DNA of 32,041 nucleotides from Acetofilamentum sp. (GTDB lineage: Bacteria > Bacteroidota > Bacteroidia > Bacteroidales > JAFGXI01). Shown here in pieces: positions 1 through 10,697 of this stretch (the first letter of the stretch is position 1; every line of letters starts with the position of its first letter). Under the pieces are notes generated by a model. That model ran no database searches. It was not told the origin of the DNA and worked only from the letters and a program-made list of their open reading frames with translations. The DNA lies in NCBI GenBank assembly GCA_020720565.1, contig DYOK01000006.1, positions 1 through 32,041 on the forward strand. Reading direction: 5' to 3'. The translations under genes and the position numbers were made by a program.

Positions 1-414
1 ATGCAAAAAGTGTAAAGTATAATTTTTTCATATGGTTATGGTTTTAAATGTTTCAAGCGCATTCAAGTAATAAATGCAATTTATCCTTTATTATTAATAA
101 AGTGTAAATATACTTGATTTGGCGATAAAAAACCAAATCATTTTCTTGGTCTGATATTTAGTTTATTTTCTACCATATTTTATATCATTTTCTGTTAATT
201 AACAGAACGTAAAGTTAATTAAGAGCTATTTATAGTAGTGGGTTAAGTAATTTCGGAATTAAATTGCAAGTTTTCATATCGGACAGCGATATGTTTTTGT
301 TGCCGATTTCGGAGCATGTCACTGTCAAGCCACGATGAAGTTTGAAGCGAGCCACAGACGTTGATTTCAGCACTATCTCGGCAATAAAAAATACCGCATG
401 TTACCAGTAGGCAT
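1..414. other. Non-coding stretch rich in small inverted repeats
   Basis: I find no credible coding region. The first 240 bases are plain AT-rich sequence with stop codons in all frames. From about 270 the composition becomes more GC-rich and structured: arms CATATCG (275-281) and CGATATG (287-293) form a perfect 7-bp hairpin followed by five T on the plus strand, and TTGCCGA (about 300) is mirrored by TCGGCAA (about 378), enclosing a segment with GCCAC repeated at about 328 and 350. This may be a dispersed repeat or the remnant of a mobile or cassette-like element. No known family is recognised. Confidence 0.45.
275..298 (+). terminator. Possible intrinsic terminator-like hairpin
   Basis: A perfect 7-bp stem (CATATCG/CGATATG) with a 5-nt loop is followed by TTTTT on the plus strand. 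No plus-strand gene is visible upstream within the window, so it may end a gene that starts before the window or be part of the surrounding repeat-rich element. Confidence 0.3.
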
Positions 415-1086
415 TTATTCATGTTTTAAGTTATATCTGAGTCCAAAATTTACTGTCAACCATTTTGTCAACCAAGGATAATCCCAACCACCCATTTCAT
501 GTGCAAATGTGCCATAAGTTATTAATCCGGCATTTATTCTTGAAAAAAGGCTTATTCTTTCAACCACAACTGATTTTATTTCAAATTCAATAAATATGTC
601 CAATCCTATTCGATTATTTTTATTATAGGTTGATTCTGATACAGTCTGTCGAATAAAGTTGTCTGGATATGGTCGGTAATGTGTCAATTCTGTTTTTCTG
701 TCATAAAAAAAGTAGTAGTAAGACAGTCCCGATCCAATTCCTAAAGATGAATTATCATTTTCTATCAAATTGTGGCAGAAATTGATATGCAAGCCAAGTC
801 TCTGATTCTTGGAATTTATTTTATAAAAATAATACTCTGGAAATTGAGGACCATTACTTTCTTTATCTACATTTATGTCGTTATACAATGCGTCCTTTAA
901 GCAATGTGTGAAATGAAAAGAAATTCGATTTTGATTGTGGTTTTTTAAACCATAGCCTAAGTCATAACCAAATGCATTCTTAAAATCATTTATTTCAGTT
1001 GTGGTAAAGAGTCCTGATAATTCAAATGATTGTCCTGTCAGGGAGCAATAACTTATGGCAAATAATATGGTCAATAAATTTTTCAA
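415..1086 (-). CDS. Exported protein of unknown function, probably outer-membrane beta-barrel-like
   Basis: The predicted protein has 223 aa if the TTG at 1086 is used. I chose this start because the next upstream in-frame ATG codons (1158, 1203) lie before the likely promoter element at 1120-1127, and the one at 1203 sits inside the DUF3467 terminator. From this start the N-terminus is a typical signal peptide (LKNLLTILFAIS..., likely cleavage LTG|QS, a common Bacteroidota pattern). The mature part is rich in aromatic residues and alternating hydrophobic strands (for example GLSYYYFFY and the C-terminal LTVNFGLRYNL), as in small outer-membrane beta-barrels. It stands alone, convergent with nothing, next to the repeat-rich stretch. 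I do not recognise the family; the barrel assignment is inference from sequence pattern only. Confidence 0.6.
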   Translation of the reverse strand: MKNLLTILFAISYCSLTGQSFELSGLFTTTEINDFKNAFGYDLGYGLKNHNQNRISFHFTHCLKDALYNDINVDKESNGPQFPEYYFYKINSKNQRLGLHINFCHNLIENDNSSLGIGSGLSYYYFFYDRKTELTHYRPYPDNFIRQTVSESTYNKNNRIGLDIFIEFEIKSVVVERISLFSRINAGLITYGTFAHEMGGWDYPWLTKWLTVNFGLRYNLKHE

Positions 1087-1119
1087 ATCTGTCTGTCTTT
1101 TATGCTTACTGGTAACTAA

Positions 1120-1127
1120 CAAATATA
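1120..1127 (-). promoter_or_regulatory. Bacteroidota-type -7 element for the exported protein gene
   Basis: The minus strand reads TATATTTG, matching TAnnTTTG. No clear TTG lies 19-21 bases upstream, so only the -7 half is supported. It would place the transcript start near 1113, about 26 nt before the TTG start codon at 1086. Confidence 0.4.
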
Positions 1128-1193
1128 AGGATATAAATAAATTACCCACCGCTCTCATTTTTATGTTTAACAGCAGGTTTTGTAAAAACATAA

Positions 1194-1227
1194 AAGAAGC
1201 CATCTACAAAAGGGTAGATGGCTTCTT
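1194..1227 (-). terminator. Intrinsic terminator of the rpo operon
   Basis: A perfect 12-bp stem GAAGCCATCTAC/GTAGATGGCTTC (1196-1207 and 1214-1225) with a 6-nt loop lies just past the DUF3467 stop codon. It is followed on the minus strand by TTTTATG and preceded by AAAGAA, so it could work in both directions. It ends the long secE-to-DUF3467 transcript. Confidence 0.85.
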
Positions 1228-1244
1228 TATTTCACGGATTACGA

Positions 1245-1553
1245 CTATGCTTGTCCCTTTGGTGTTCCAAAGTTTAATGGCATCATTGGGGCGGAGTCTA
1301 CTTTAATGGTACCATGAGTCGATTCAAACTTACGAATATTGTCTTGCAGTGCCATCATTAAACGTTTTGCATGTTCGGGTGTCATAATAATTCTCGACTT
1401 TACCTTTGCTTTGGGAACGCCTGGCATTAATCGAACAAAGTCGATTACAAATTCGCTGTGCGAGTGTGTAATAACAGCCAAATTAGAATAAGTACCTTCG
1501 GCAACTTGCTCATCTAACTCAATGTTAATTTGTTGTTCTTTATTCTCGCTCAT
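1245..1553 (-). CDS. DUF3467 domain protein
   Basis: This 102-aa protein matches the DUF3467 family (PF11950), a small family commonly found directly behind rpoC in Bacteroidota. Its sequence has an acidic start (MSENKEQQINIELDE), a central NLAVITHSHSEFVIDF segment and a conserved helix MTPEHAKRLMMALQDNI. Its function is not established; position alone suggests a link with transcription or simple operon conservation. It starts 2 nt after the rpoC stop codon and is followed by a strong terminator, so it is the last gene of the operon. There is no signal peptide or membrane segment, so it is probably cytoplasmic. Confidence 0.9.
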   Translation of the reverse strand: MSENKEQQINIELDEQVAEGTYSNLAVITHSHSEFVIDFVRLMPGVPKAKVKSRIIMTPEHAKRLMMALQDNIRKFESTHGTIKVDSAPMMPLNFGTPKGQA

Positions 1554-1555
1554 AT

Positions 1556-4500
1556 TTATTCAGAATCGGTATAATTAGCACTTACTAAAATATTATCGTA
1601 GATACGAGCCCCAGTACCAGCGGGGATTTTGTGTCCAACAATAACGTTTTCTTTCAAACCTTCTAAACCATCGACTTTACCGCTAATAGCTGCTTCGTTA
1701 AGCACTTTGGTAGTCTCTTGGAACGATGCTGCAGAAATAAAGCTTTGTGTTTGAAGCGCTGCTCGAGTAATACCTTGTAAAATCTGATTCGATGTGGCAG
1801 GTACTGCATCGCGAGCATCAACTGGTTTTAAATCTTTACGTTTAAGTTGCGAATTTTCGTCGCGTAATTTACGTGCAGAAATTATTTGACCAGCTTTGAA
1901 ATTCTCAGAGTCACCAGCATCTACTACTACTTTCTTTCCATAAATTGAATCGTTCTCTTCGAAGAATTCCCATTTATCGACAATCTGATTTTCCAAGAAG
2001 ATGGTATCGCCTGGTTCAACAATGCTAACTTTACGCATCATTTGTCGAACAATGACTTCGAAGTGTTTATCGTTAATTTTAACACCTTGTAAGCGGTAAA
2101 CGTCTTGAACCTCGTTAACGATGTATTCTTGAACTTTTGTAGGTCCTTGAATCGCTAAGATATCGGCTGGCGTAATGGCTCCATCAGAAAGTGGTATTCC
2201 AGAACGAATGTAATCGTTTTCTTGAACCAAAATCTGTTTTGATAAGGATACCAAATACTTTTTAATTTCACCAGTTTTCGATGTAATTACAATTTCGCGG
2301 TTACCTCTTTTAATTTTACCAAAAGTAACTTCTCCATCAATTTCGGAAACAACTGCGGGGTTAGAAGGGTTACGTGCTTCGAATAATTCGGTTACACGAG
2401 GCAAACCTCCAGTGATATCGCCTGCTTTACCAATTGCTCTTGGGATTTTAACCAAAACCTGTCCTTGTTCAACTTCAGATTTTTCGTTCACCACAATGTG
2501 AGCACCCACTGGCAAGTTGTAAGTTTTCAAAGTATCTTTCGACTTACTTACAATCAATAACTCAGGGTTTTTAGTTTTATCTTTAGTTTCGATAATTACT
2601 TTCTCGGTAAATCCAGTTTGCTCGTCCGATTCTTCGCGGAAAGTAATCCCTTGAATCAAATTTTCAAAAACAATACGTCCAGAAGTTTCTGCAATAATAA
2701 CCGCGTTATAGGGATCCCAATCGCAAATGGTGGTACCTTTTTTAACTTCGGAATTATTTTCGACATACAATTTAGATCCGTAAGGCACAGAGTGAGTCGA
2801 ATAAACCACTTTAGTTTTCTTATCAATCAATCGTAATTCGCCCATTCGACCAATAACAACTTTCGAAACTTCGCCTTGTTCAGAGGTTGAATCGATGGTA
2901 CGTAGCTCGTCAATTTCGACAAATGCATCATAATTTGATACGATACTGGAGTTGGTTCCGATGTTACCGGCAGTACCCCCAACGTGGAATGTTCGAAGAG
3001 TCAACTGAGTACCTGGCTCACCAATTGATTGAGCGGCGATTACACCAACAGCCTCTCCTATCTGTACTTTTCGTGCTGTGGCTAAATTTCTACCATAGCA
3101 TTTTGCACAAGCACCTTTACGAGCTTCGCAAGTTAATACCGATCGAATCTCGACTTGGTCGATAGGTGATTGGTCTATTAATGCGGCAATATTTTCTGTA
3201 ATTTCTTGACCAGAATGTACCAATACGTCTCCTGTTAAAGGATGAATCACATCGTGTACACTGGTTCTACCAACGATACGCTCATTAAGGGTTTGAACCA
3301 CGTCTTGGTTCTTTTTAATGGCTGTTGCCACAATACCTCTTAACGTTCCGCAATCGTCTTCGTTAATAATCACATCTTGAGCCACATCGACCAAACGACG
3401 TGTTAAATATCCTGCATCGGCAGTTTTAAGTGCTGTATCGGCCAAACCTTTACGAGCACCGTGAGTTGAAATAAAGTACTCTAATACAGAAAGGCCTTCT
3501 TTAAAGTTCGAAAGAATTGGATTTTCGATAATCTGACCAGTGGTAGCACCCGACTTTTGTGGTTTCGCCATCAAACCCCTCATACCCGAAAGCTGACGAA
3601 TTTGTTCGCGTGAACCCCGTGCACCAGAATCCAACATCATGTAAACAGAATTAAATCCTTGATTGTCAGATTTCAACTGATTCATTAATGTGGTTGTTAA
3701 GCTGGCGTTAACGTGTGTCCAAATATCAATAATCTGATTATAACGTTCGTTGTTGGTAATGAAACCCATGTTATAGTTGTTCAATACCTCTTCGACTTGC
3801 TCGTATCCATCTTGAACCATCGCCTCTTTTTCTTCTGGAATAATAATATCCCCTAAGTTAAACGACAGACCGCCTTTAAAGGCCATGAAATAACCCATGT
3901 CTTTGATGTCGTCGAGGAATTTAGCCGCTTTGGCAGTTCCCGAAACTTGAAGAACAAGAGCAATGATATCGCGCAACGATTTTTTTGTTAATACGGTATT
4001 AATAAAACCTACCTCGTCGGGTACATGTTCATTAAATAGAACTCTACCAACTGTCGATTCGATAATGGTCGTACCTTTTTCCCCTTTTTCGTTGTAAGGA
4101 TAACGTACTTTAACGCGAGCATGCAAATCTACAGCTTTCTCGTTGTACGCAATAATAACCTCTTCGGGTGAATAAAAAATAAGACCTTCTCCTTTAGCAC
4201 CAGGACGTTCTTTGGTGATGTAATATAAACCTAAAACCATGTCTTGCGAAGGAACTGTAATAGGTGCTCCGTTGGCAGGGTTTAGAATGTTGTGCGACCC
4301 CAACATCAACATTTGAGCTTCCATAACAGCAGCGTTACCCAAAGGTAAGTGAACAGCCATTTGGTCACCGTCGAAGTCGGCGTTGAATGCAGTACAAGCT
4401 AAAGGATGGAGTTGAATGGCTTTACCCTCGATCAATTTAGGTTGGAAAGCCTGAATACCCAGACGGTGCAGTGTTGGAGCACGGTTTAGCAATACAGGAT

Positions 4501-5800
4501 GACCTTTTAAAACATTTTCGAGAATGTCCCAAACGACTGCATCTCTACGGTCGATAATTTTTTTAGCTGATTTAACGGTTTTTACAATACCACGTTCAAT
4601 CAACTTACGAATAATAAATGGTTTATATAATTCGGCAGCCATATCTTTTGGCATACCGCATTCGTGCATTTTTAAATCTGGACCAACGACGATAACCGAA
4701 CGAGCCGAATAATCGACACGTTTACCGAGCAAGTTTTGACGGAAACGACCTTGTTTACCTTTCAAACTATCGCTCAAAGATTTCAAGGGTCTGTTGGCAT
4801 CTGTTTTTACAGCGTTCGATTTACGTGAGTTATCGAACAAAGAATCAACTGCCTCTTGTAACATACGTTTTTCGTTACGTAAGATGACTTCTGGTGCTTT
4901 AATTTCGATAAGTCTTTTCAAACGGTTGTTTCTGATGATAACACGACGGTACAAATCGTTTAAGTCGGAAGTTGCAAAACGGCCACCATCGAGAGGCACC
5001 AAGGGGCGTAACTCAGGAGGAATAACAGGAACGATTTTAATTACCATCCATTCTGGTCTGTTTTTGCCTTTAGATGCACGGAAAGCCTCAATAACTTGTA
5101 GTCTTTTAAGTGCTTCATTTTTACGTTGTTGCGAAGTTTCTGTATTGGCTTGATGTCTTAAATCGTAGGATAATACATCGAGGTTAACACGAGACAGCAA
5201 CATATGTAAAGCATCGGCACCCATTTTGGCAATAAATTTCTCGGGATCTGCGTCATCTTTATAATGGTTATCGGCAGGGAGACGCTCTAAAATATCGAGA
5301 TATTCCTCTTCCGATAAAAATTCAAGATACTTAATGGGTTCTCCATCGGCAGTTACTGCTCTACCCGCTTGAATAACTACATACTTTTCGTAGTAGATAA
5401 TTGAATCGAGTTTTTTAGATGGTAAACCTAATAAGTAACCAATTTTATTTGGTAAAGAACGAAAATACCATATATGAGCTACAGGAACCACCAATTCGAT
5501 GTGTCCCATACGCTCACGTCGTACTTTCTTTTCGGTTACCTCAACCCCGCAGCGATCGCATACGATACCTTTGTAGCGAATACGTTTGTATTTACCACAA
5601 TGACACTCATAGTCCTTAACAGGTCCAAAAATCTTTTCGCAGAAAAGACCTTCGCGCTCAGGCTTATAGGTTCTATAGTTAATCGTTTCGGGTTTGAGCA
5701 CTTCGCCTTGCGAACGCTCTAAAATTTCTTCTGGAGAAGCCAAACCGATACGGATTTTTGAAAAACTTTGGTTTGTTTGTTTATCCTTTCTAAATGCCAT
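1556..5800 (-). CDS. rpoC: DNA-directed RNA polymerase subunit beta'
   Basis: This is the beta-prime subunit of RNA polymerase, forming the active-site cleft with RpoB. At 1414 aa it has the usual length for Bacteroidota. The N-terminal zinc site is visible (CHCG...CDRCGV, about residues 66-84), as is the catalytic NADFDGDQ motif whose three Asp residues bind the catalytic Mg2+ (about 473-480). The second zinc cluster ([11 protein letters not shown]) is near residue 890, followed by [14 protein letters not shown] of the trigger-loop region. The C-terminus with the GRVEELFEAR-like segment (here [12 protein letters not shown]) is intact. It lies 54 nt downstream of rpoB, separated by a hairpin, and 2 nt upstream of the DUF3467 gene. 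Confidence 0.98.
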   Translation of the reverse strand: MAFRKDKQTNQSFSKIRIGLASPEEILERSQGEVLKPETINYRTYKPEREGLFCEKIFGPVKDYECHCGKYKRIRYKGIVCDRCGVEVTEKKVRRERMGHIELVVPVAHIWYFRSLPNKIGYLLGLPSKKLDSIIYYEKYVVIQAGRAVTADGEPIKYLEFLSEEEYLDILERLPADNHYKDDADPEKFIAKMGADALHMLLSRVNLDVLSYDLRHQANTETSQQRKNEALKRLQVIEAFRASKGKNRPEWMVIKIVPVIPPELRPLVPLDGGRFATSDLNDLYRRVIIRNNRLKRLIEIKAPEVILRNEKRMLQEAVDSLFDNSRKSNAVKTDANRPLKSLSDSLKGKQGRFRQNLLGKRVDYSARSVIVVGPDLKMHECGMPKDMAAELYKPFIIRKLIERGIVKTVKSAKKIIDRRDAVVWDILENVLKGHPVLLNRAPTLHRLGIQAFQPKLIEGKAIQLHPLACTAFNADFDGDQMAVHLPLGNAAVMEAQMLMLGSHNILNPANGAPITVPSQDMVLGLYYITKERPGAKGEGLIFYSPEEVIIAYNEKAVDLHARVKVRYPYNEKGEKGTTIIESTVGRVLFNEHVPDEVGFINTVLTKKSLRDIIALVLQVSGTAKAAKFLDDIKDMGYFMAFKGGLSFNLGDIIIPEEKEAMVQDGYEQVEEVLNNYNMGFITNNERYNQIIDIWTHVNASLTTTLMNQLKSDNQGFNSVYMMLDSGARGSREQIRQLSGMRGLMAKPQKSGATTGQIIENPILSNFKEGLSVLEYFISTHGARKGLADTALKTADAGYLTRRLVDVAQDVIINEDDCGTLRGIVATAIKKNQDVVQTLNERIVGRTSVHDVIHPLTGDVLVHSGQEITENIAALIDQSPIDQVEIRSVLTCEARKGACAKCYGRNLATARKVQIGEAVGVIAAQSIGEPGTQLTLRTFHVGGTAGNIGTNSSIVSNYDAFVEIDELRTIDSTSEQGEVSKVVIGRMGELRLIDKKTKVVYSTHSVPYGSKLYVENNSEVKKGTTICDWDPYNAVIIAETSGRIVFENLIQGITFREESDEQTGFTEKVIIETKDKTKNPELLIVSKSKDTLKTYNLPVGAHIVVNEKSEVEQGQVLVKIPRAIGKAGDITGGLPRVTELFEARNPSNPAVVSEIDGEVTFGKIKRGNREIVITSKTGEIKKYLVSLSKQILVQENDYIRSGIPLSDGAITPADILAIQGPTKVQEYIVNEVQDVYRLQGVKINDKHFEVIVRQMMRKVSIVEPGDTIFLENQIVDKWEFFEENDSIYGKKVVVDAGDSENFKAGQIISARKLRDENSQLKRKDLKPVDARDAVPATSNQILQGITRAALQTQSFISAASFQETTKVLNEAAISGKVDGLEGLKENVIVGHKIPAGTGARIYDNILVSANYTDSE

Positions 5801-5825
5801 GTGAAGGAAAAGTTTATGGATTAAG

Positions 5826-5849
5826 GGAGCAAGCCAAAGGGCTTGCTCC
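5826..5849 (-). promoter_or_regulatory. Hairpin in the rpoB-rpoC spacer
   Basis: A perfect 10-bp GC-rich stem GGAGCAAGCC/GGCTTGCTCC closes a 4-nt loop. It is not followed by a T-run on the minus strand, so it is not a standard terminator. It may be a processing or stability element between the two large messages. Confidence 0.5.
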
Positions 5850-5854
5850 TAAAA

Positions 5855-8800
5855 TTATTCTTCTAAATTGATACTTAGGCCTAAACCTCGTAATTCGTGC
5901 ATCAACACGTTGAACGACTCAGGGATACCAGGTGCTGGCATACTTTCGCCTTTAACGATTGCTTCGTAAGTTTTAGCACGTCCAATCACATCATCGGATT
6001 TGACGGTCAAAATCTCTTGTAGAATATTAGACGCTCCGAAAGCTTCGAGGGCCCATACCTCCATCTCTCCAAATCGCTGACCTCCAAAGTGTGCTTTACC
6101 ACCAAGCGGTTGCTGTGTAATAAGCGAATAGGGGCCAATAGAACGTGCGTGCATTTTGTCGTCAACCAAGTGACCTAACTTAAGCATGTAGATGACACCA
6201 ACAGTTGCTGGTTGGTCGAATCGCTCGCCAGTACCACCATCGTGTAGATAGGTTTTACCAAATTGAGGTACACCCGCTTTGTGGGTATAACTAGTAATCT
6301 CGTCTAAAGTTGCTCCATCAAAAATTGGTGTCGAAAACTTCATACCTAATTCCAATCCAGCCCATCCAAGTACAGTTTCGTAAATCTGTCCAAGGTTCAT
6401 ACGCGAAGGTACACCAAGTGGGTTAAGTACAATGTCAACAGGCGTTCCGTCTTCGAGGAAAGGCATATCTTCTTGGCGAACAATTCGCGATACAATACCT
6501 TTATTTCCGTGGCGACCTGCCATTTTATCACCTACTTTTAGTACACGTTTTTGTGCAATGTATACTTTAGCTAATTTAATAATTCCTGTGGGGAGCTCAT
6601 CACCTACTGTAAGATTGAACTTTTTACGTTTGGCTTCACCTTCAATTTCTTTGAATTTTAATAAGAAATTATTGATTAATCGAATAATCAAATCGTTTTT
6701 ATCTTTATCGGTAGTCCACTTAGTCGGGTCGATATTCATATAATCGATTTCTTGTAAGGCTTTAAGAGTAATTTTAGAACCTTTTGCAATAATTTCGATA
6801 CCTAAGAAATCGGTAATTCCTTGTGAAGTTTTTCCGTTTACAAGACCAAACAATTTTTCGATAAATACAGAACGTAAATCGGTAATTTTCGCAATTGCTT
6901 CGTCATCGATTCTATCCATCAATGGTTTCTCGAGTTTTTTCGACTTACGATCTTTATTGGCTCTAGAAAATAATTGTTTTCCAATGATAACACCTTGCAT
7001 CGATGGAGTGGCTTTAAGCGAAGCATCTTTCACGTCGCCAGCCTTGTCACCAAAAATTGCACGAAGTAATTTTTCTTCAGGTGTAGGGTCAGATTCGCCT
7101 TTTGGAGTAATCTTTCCTATTAGAATATCGCCTGGTCTAACTTCGGCACCAATACGAATGATACCATTTTCGTCGAGGTCTTTTGTGGCCTCTTCGTTAA
7201 CGTTTGGTATATCGGACGTTAATTCTTCAACCCCTAGCTTGGTATCACGTACTTCCAAGGTATGTTCCGAAATATGGATAGAAGTGAAAATATCATTTCT
7301 AACAATTTTTTCAGATATTACAATTGCATCCTCAAAGTTATAACCTTTCCATGGCATAAACGCCACTTTTAGGTTACGACCCAATGCCAACTCGCCATCT
7401 TGTGTGGCGTAACCTTCGGTTAATACGGTACCCTTGCTTAATTTTTGACCCCTTGTTACAATTGGAATCAAATTCATGCAAGTGTTTTGATTGGTTTTGC
7501 GATATTTTGGCAAATTATATATGGTAGCTTCGTCGACAAAGGAAACAAATTTTTCTTCTTCGGTTCTTTCGTAACGAACTACAATTTTATTAGCATCAAC
7601 GTACTCAACAACGCCATCGCCTTCAGCTACAATCTGAATACGAGAATCGTGAATCACATGACGTTCGATACCCGTTCCAACAATTGGAGATTCTGCTTTG
7701 AGCAACGGTACAGCTTGACGCATCATGTTTGATCCCATCAATGCACGGTTCGCATCATCATGTTCCAAAAAAGGAATTAAAGAGGCTGCAATTGAAGCGA
7801 TCTGATTAGGTGCAACGTCCATAAGTGCAACTTCTTCGGGAGTCGAAACTGGGAAATCTCCGTTGAAACGAGATTTGATACGATTATTTAAGAAGTTACC
7901 ATGATCGTCAATTGCGGCATTGGCTTGTGCAATAACTACACCTTCTTCGTTTTCGGCACTCAAATAAACCGTATTAGAATCCTCTAAATTGACCACTCCT
8001 GTTTCAACTTTACGGTAGGGAGTTTCGATAAAACCTAACACATTAATTTTAGCATAAACGCACAACGAAGAAATCAAACCAATATTGGGTCCTTCAGGAG
8101 TTTCGATGGGGCACAAACGTCCATAGTGTGTATAGTGAACGTCACGAACCTCGAAACCTGCACGCTCTCTCGATAAACCACCTGGTCCGAGTGCAGACAA
8201 ACGACGTTTATGAGTCATTTCTGCCAATGGATTGGTTTGATCCATAAACTGAGACAGCTGATTGGTACCAAAGAACGAATTAATAACTGAAGATAAGGTT
8301 CTTGAATTAATCAAATCGACTGGTGTAAACACCTCGTTATCACGTACATTCATGCGTTCGCGAATGGTACGAGCCATACGAGCTAAACCTACGCCAAACT
8401 GGTTGGCCAATTGCTCGCCAACTGTTCGTACACGGCGATTACTTAAGTGGTCGATATCATCTACCACCGTTTTGTCGTTGATTAATTGAATAAGATACTT
8501 AATAATTTCTATGATGTCAGCTTTGGTTAAAATACTCACATCCATTTCGACATTAAGACCTAATTTTTTATTTATACGATAACGACCTACGTCACCTAAA
8601 TCGTAACGTTTATCAGAGAAAAATAGTTTATCAAATACGTCACGAGCAGTAGCCTCATCTGGTGGTTCAGAATTACGCAACTGTCGATAAATATGCATTA
8701 CTGCTTCTTTTTCCGAGTTACAAGGGTCTTTTTGTAATGTATTATATATTATTGCAAAGTCAGATGTATTAACATCTTCTTTGTGTAATAAAATCGATTT

Positions 8801-9667
8801 TACACCTGCATCAACAATAAGATCGATATGATCTTTATCGAGAATGGTTTCGCGATCGATAATCAATTCGTTACGTTCGATAGATACCAATTCACCAGTA
8901 TCTTCGTCGACGAAGTCTTCGATCCAAGATTTTAAAACTCGAGCAGCAAGTCTACGACCCACTACTTTTTTAAGTCCAGTTTTGGACACTTTGAACTCGT
9001 CGGCCAAATTAAAAATTTCGAGGATATCTTTATCACTCTCGTAACCGATTGCACGAAGCAAGGTAGTTACAGGTAATTTTTTCTTACGATCGATATAAGC
9101 GTACATCACATTATTAATGTCAGTAGCAAATTCAATCCAAGAACCTCTAAAAGGGATAATACGTGCCGAGTAAAGTGTTGTACCATTGGCATGGACATTT
9201 TGGCCAAAAAATACACCAGGAGAACGGTGTAATTGGGACACAACAATACGTTCAGCACCGTTAATCACAAAGCTACCAGCAGGAGTCATATATGGCACAG
9301 TACCCAAGTAAACATCTTGGATAACAGTTTCGAAATCTTCGTGATCTTCGTCTGTACAATATAACTTTAGCTTAGCTTTGAGCGGCACACTGTACGTGAG
9401 TCCTCTGTCGATACATTCGTCAATTGAATAACGAGGCGGTTCGACTTGATAGTCCAAAAACTCTAATACAAAGTTATTTCGGGTATCGGAAATTGGAAAG
9501 TTCTCGGCAAAAACTTGATACAATCCCTCGTGTTTACGTTTTTCGGAAGTTGTATCTTGTTGGAAAAAATCTGCAAATGATTTTAATTGAACCTCGAGAA
9601 AATCGGGATAGTTCAATTTCTTTTTAATCGAAGCAAAATCGATTCTTTCGTGACTTGTTATTGGCAT
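5855..9667 (-). CDS. rpoB: DNA-directed RNA polymerase subunit beta
   Basis: This is the beta subunit of RNA polymerase, 1270 aa, the usual length in Bacteroidota. The rifampicin-pocket segment is intact and of wild type: [17 protein letters not shown], then [14 protein letters not shown]. The Asp, His and Ser residues most often changed in resistant mutants are all present. Further C-terminal are [14 protein letters not shown], with the Lys and His residues near the active site, and the clamp segment [21 protein letters not shown]. The protein ends with [14 protein letters not shown]. It is separated from rplL by 92 nt holding an 11-bp hairpin, and is followed by rpoC. Confidence 0.98.
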   Translation of the reverse strand: MPITSHERIDFASIKKKLNYPDFLEVQLKSFADFFQQDTTSEKRKHEGLYQVFAENFPISDTRNNFVLEFLDYQVEPPRYSIDECIDRGLTYSVPLKAKLKLYCTDEDHEDFETVIQDVYLGTVPYMTPAGSFVINGAERIVVSQLHRSPGVFFGQNVHANGTTLYSARIIPFRGSWIEFATDINNVMYAYIDRKKKLPVTTLLRAIGYESDKDILEIFNLADEFKVSKTGLKKVVGRRLAARVLKSWIEDFVDEDTGELVSIERNELIIDRETILDKDHIDLIVDAGVKSILLHKEDVNTSDFAIIYNTLQKDPCNSEKEAVMHIYRQLRNSEPPDEATARDVFDKLFFSDKRYDLGDVGRYRINKKLGLNVEMDVSILTKADIIEIIKYLIQLINDKTVVDDIDHLSNRRVRTVGEQLANQFGVGLARMARTIRERMNVRDNEVFTPVDLINSRTLSSVINSFFGTNQLSQFMDQTNPLAEMTHKRRLSALGPGGLSRERAGFEVRDVHYTHYGRLCPIETPEGPNIGLISSLCVYAKINVLGFIETPYRKVETGVVNLEDSNTVYLSAENEEGVVIAQANAAIDDHGNFLNNRIKSRFNGDFPVSTPEEVALMDVAPNQIASIAASLIPFLEHDDANRALMGSNMMRQAVPLLKAESPIVGTGIERHVIHDSRIQIVAEGDGVVEYVDANKIVVRYERTEEEKFVSFVDEATIYNLPKYRKTNQNTCMNLIPIVTRGQKLSKGTVLTEGYATQDGELALGRNLKVAFMPWKGYNFEDAIVISEKIVRNDIFTSIHISEHTLEVRDTKLGVEELTSDIPNVNEEATKDLDENGIIRIGAEVRPGDILIGKITPKGESDPTPEEKLLRAIFGDKAGDVKDASLKATPSMQGVIIGKQLFSRANKDRKSKKLEKPLMDRIDDEAIAKITDLRSVFIEKLFGLVNGKTSQGITDFLGIEIIAKGSKITLKALQEIDYMNIDPTKWTTDKDKNDLIIRLINNFLLKFKEIEGEAKRKKFNLTVGDELPTGIIKLAKVYIAQKRVLKVGDKMAGRHGNKGIVSRIVRQEDMPFLEDGTPVDIVLNPLGVPSRMNLGQIYETVLGWAGLELGMKFSTPIFDGATLDEITSYTHKAGVPQFGKTYLHDGGTGERFDQPATVGVIYMLKLGHLVDDKMHARSIGPYSLITQQPLGGKAHFGGQRFGEMEVWALEAFGASNILQEILTVKSDDVIGRAKTYEAIVKGESMPAPGIPESFNVLMHELRGLGLSINLEE

Positions 9668-9699
9668 TTTAGAATATTTTAAAGAACTTAAAGAAATAA

Positions 9700-9736
9700 C
9701 GACAAAAGGTTTAGAACCCTAAACAGGTTCTAAACC
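9700..9736 (-). terminator. Attenuator-like hairpin between rplL and rpoB
   Basis: A perfect 11-bp stem GGTTTAGAACC/GGTTCTAAACC (9708-9718 and 9726-9736) with a 7-nt loop is followed on the minus strand by TTTTG. In E. coli the same spacer holds a partial terminator and an RNase III site that lower rpoBC expression relative to the ribosomal proteins. By position this hairpin is a candidate for the same role; that is inference. Confidence 0.65.
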
Positions 9737-9759
9737 CCTAAATATTGTAAAAGATACAA

Positions 9760-10131
9760 TTATTTAAGTTCAACTTCTGCTCCTGCTTCTTCAAGTTTAG
9801 CTTTCAATGATTCAGCTTCTTCTTTAGAGCAACCTTCTTTAATGGCTTTAGGTGCAGCGTCAACTACTTCTTTAGCTTCTTTTAATCCAAGACCAGTTAA
9901 TTCTTTAACTAATTTTACTACTTGTAACTTTGCAGCACCACCGTTAACAAGAATTACATCGAATTCAGTTTTTTCGGCAACAGCGGCACCAGCAGCAGCA
10001 GCAGGAGCAGCTACTACAGCAGCAGCAGCAGGTTCAATACCGTACTCATCTTTAAGTACATTAGCTAACTCGTTTACTTCCTTAACAGTTAAATTAACCA
10101 ATTCTTCTGCAAGTTTTTTAATATCTGCCAT
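9760..10131 (-). CDS. rplL: 50S ribosomal protein L7/L12
   Basis: This is the acidic stalk protein of the large ribosomal subunit, 123 aa, which recruits translation GTPases. The N-terminal dimerisation helix ([18 protein letters not shown]) is followed by an Ala/Gly/Val-rich hinge (about residues 35-52). The C-terminal globular domain has the conserved [20 protein letters not shown] helix region and the final [12 protein letters not shown]. It lies 30 nt behind rplJ, whose product L10 anchors it to the ribosome. Confidence 0.98.
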   Translation of the reverse strand: MADIKKLAEELVNLTVKEVNELANVLKDEYGIEPAAAAVVAAPAAAAGAAVAEKTEFDVILVNGGAAKLQVVKLVKELTGLGLKEAKEVVDAAPKAIKEGCSKEEAESLKAKLEEAGAEVELK

Positions 10132-10161
10132 TTTATAAAAATTTATTTATTTCTACTTTAA

Positions 10162-10686
10162 TTATTTTTCAGCTCTTTCTTGTAATGTTTTAACTAGGCC
10201 ACCAATAGTATTGGGTGCTGATTGTAATGCTCCAAGTACATTTTTGATAGGAGACTGTAAGATATTGATAATATCCCCAATAACCTCTTCTTTCGACTTG
10301 ATGCTAACAAGTGTATCAATTTGGTTGTCACCAATATAAATACCATCTTGTACAAAAGCGCCTTTTAAAATAGGTTTATCACCAGTTTTACGTAGTTCTT
10401 TGATCATTTTAGCCGGCTGAGTGGCATTTTCAGAGAACATAATGGTGGTATTGCCTTTAAGAATCGTGTAAAGTTGTTCGAAATCGCCATTGGCTTGCTC
10501 TAAAGCTTTTTTGACTAAAGTGTTTTTAGCCATTACCAATTCAACATTATTTTCGTAACAACTACGACGTAGGGAGGTAGTACGTGCAGCATTTAAACTT
10601 TCGATATCTGTGATATAGAAATGTGCTGCATTATTGATCTGCTCGGTTAAGCTGTCGATAATGATTGTCTTTTCTGCTCTATTCAT
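10162..10686 (-). CDS. rplJ: 50S ribosomal protein L10
   Basis: This is the base of the ribosomal L7/L12 stalk, 174 aa. The N-terminal rRNA-binding domain includes VELVMAKNTLVKKAL and GNTTIMFS. The C-terminal helix that carries L7/L12 dimers is IGGLVKTLQERAEK. Its start lies 11 nt after the rplA stop codon, so there is no room for the long L10 leader seen in E. coli. Autogenous control, if present, would have to work through the rplA end or the start region. Confidence 0.97.
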   Translation of the reverse strand: MNRAEKTIIIDSLTEQINNAAHFYITDIESLNAARTTSLRRSCYENNVELVMAKNTLVKKALEQANGDFEQLYTILKGNTTIMFSENATQPAKMIKELRKTGDKPILKGAFVQDGIYIGDNQIDTLVSIKSKEEVIGDIINILQSPIKNVLGALQSAPNTIGGLVKTLQERAEK

Positions 10687-10697
10687 GTTGATTCAGA

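Noticed and set aside
1055-1306. Plus-strand 83-aa frame crossing 1055-1306
   Set aside because: It reads through the operon terminator and into the antisense of the DUF3467 gene, with no family resemblance.
8140-8290. Rifampicin-resistance substitution in RpoB
   Set aside because: The resistance-determining segment shows the sensitive residues (Asp, His and Ser at the usual positions).
9842-10138. 98-aa open frame antisense to rplL
   Set aside because: It mirrors the Ala-rich L7/L12 hinge and has no independent support; rplL on the other strand is certain.
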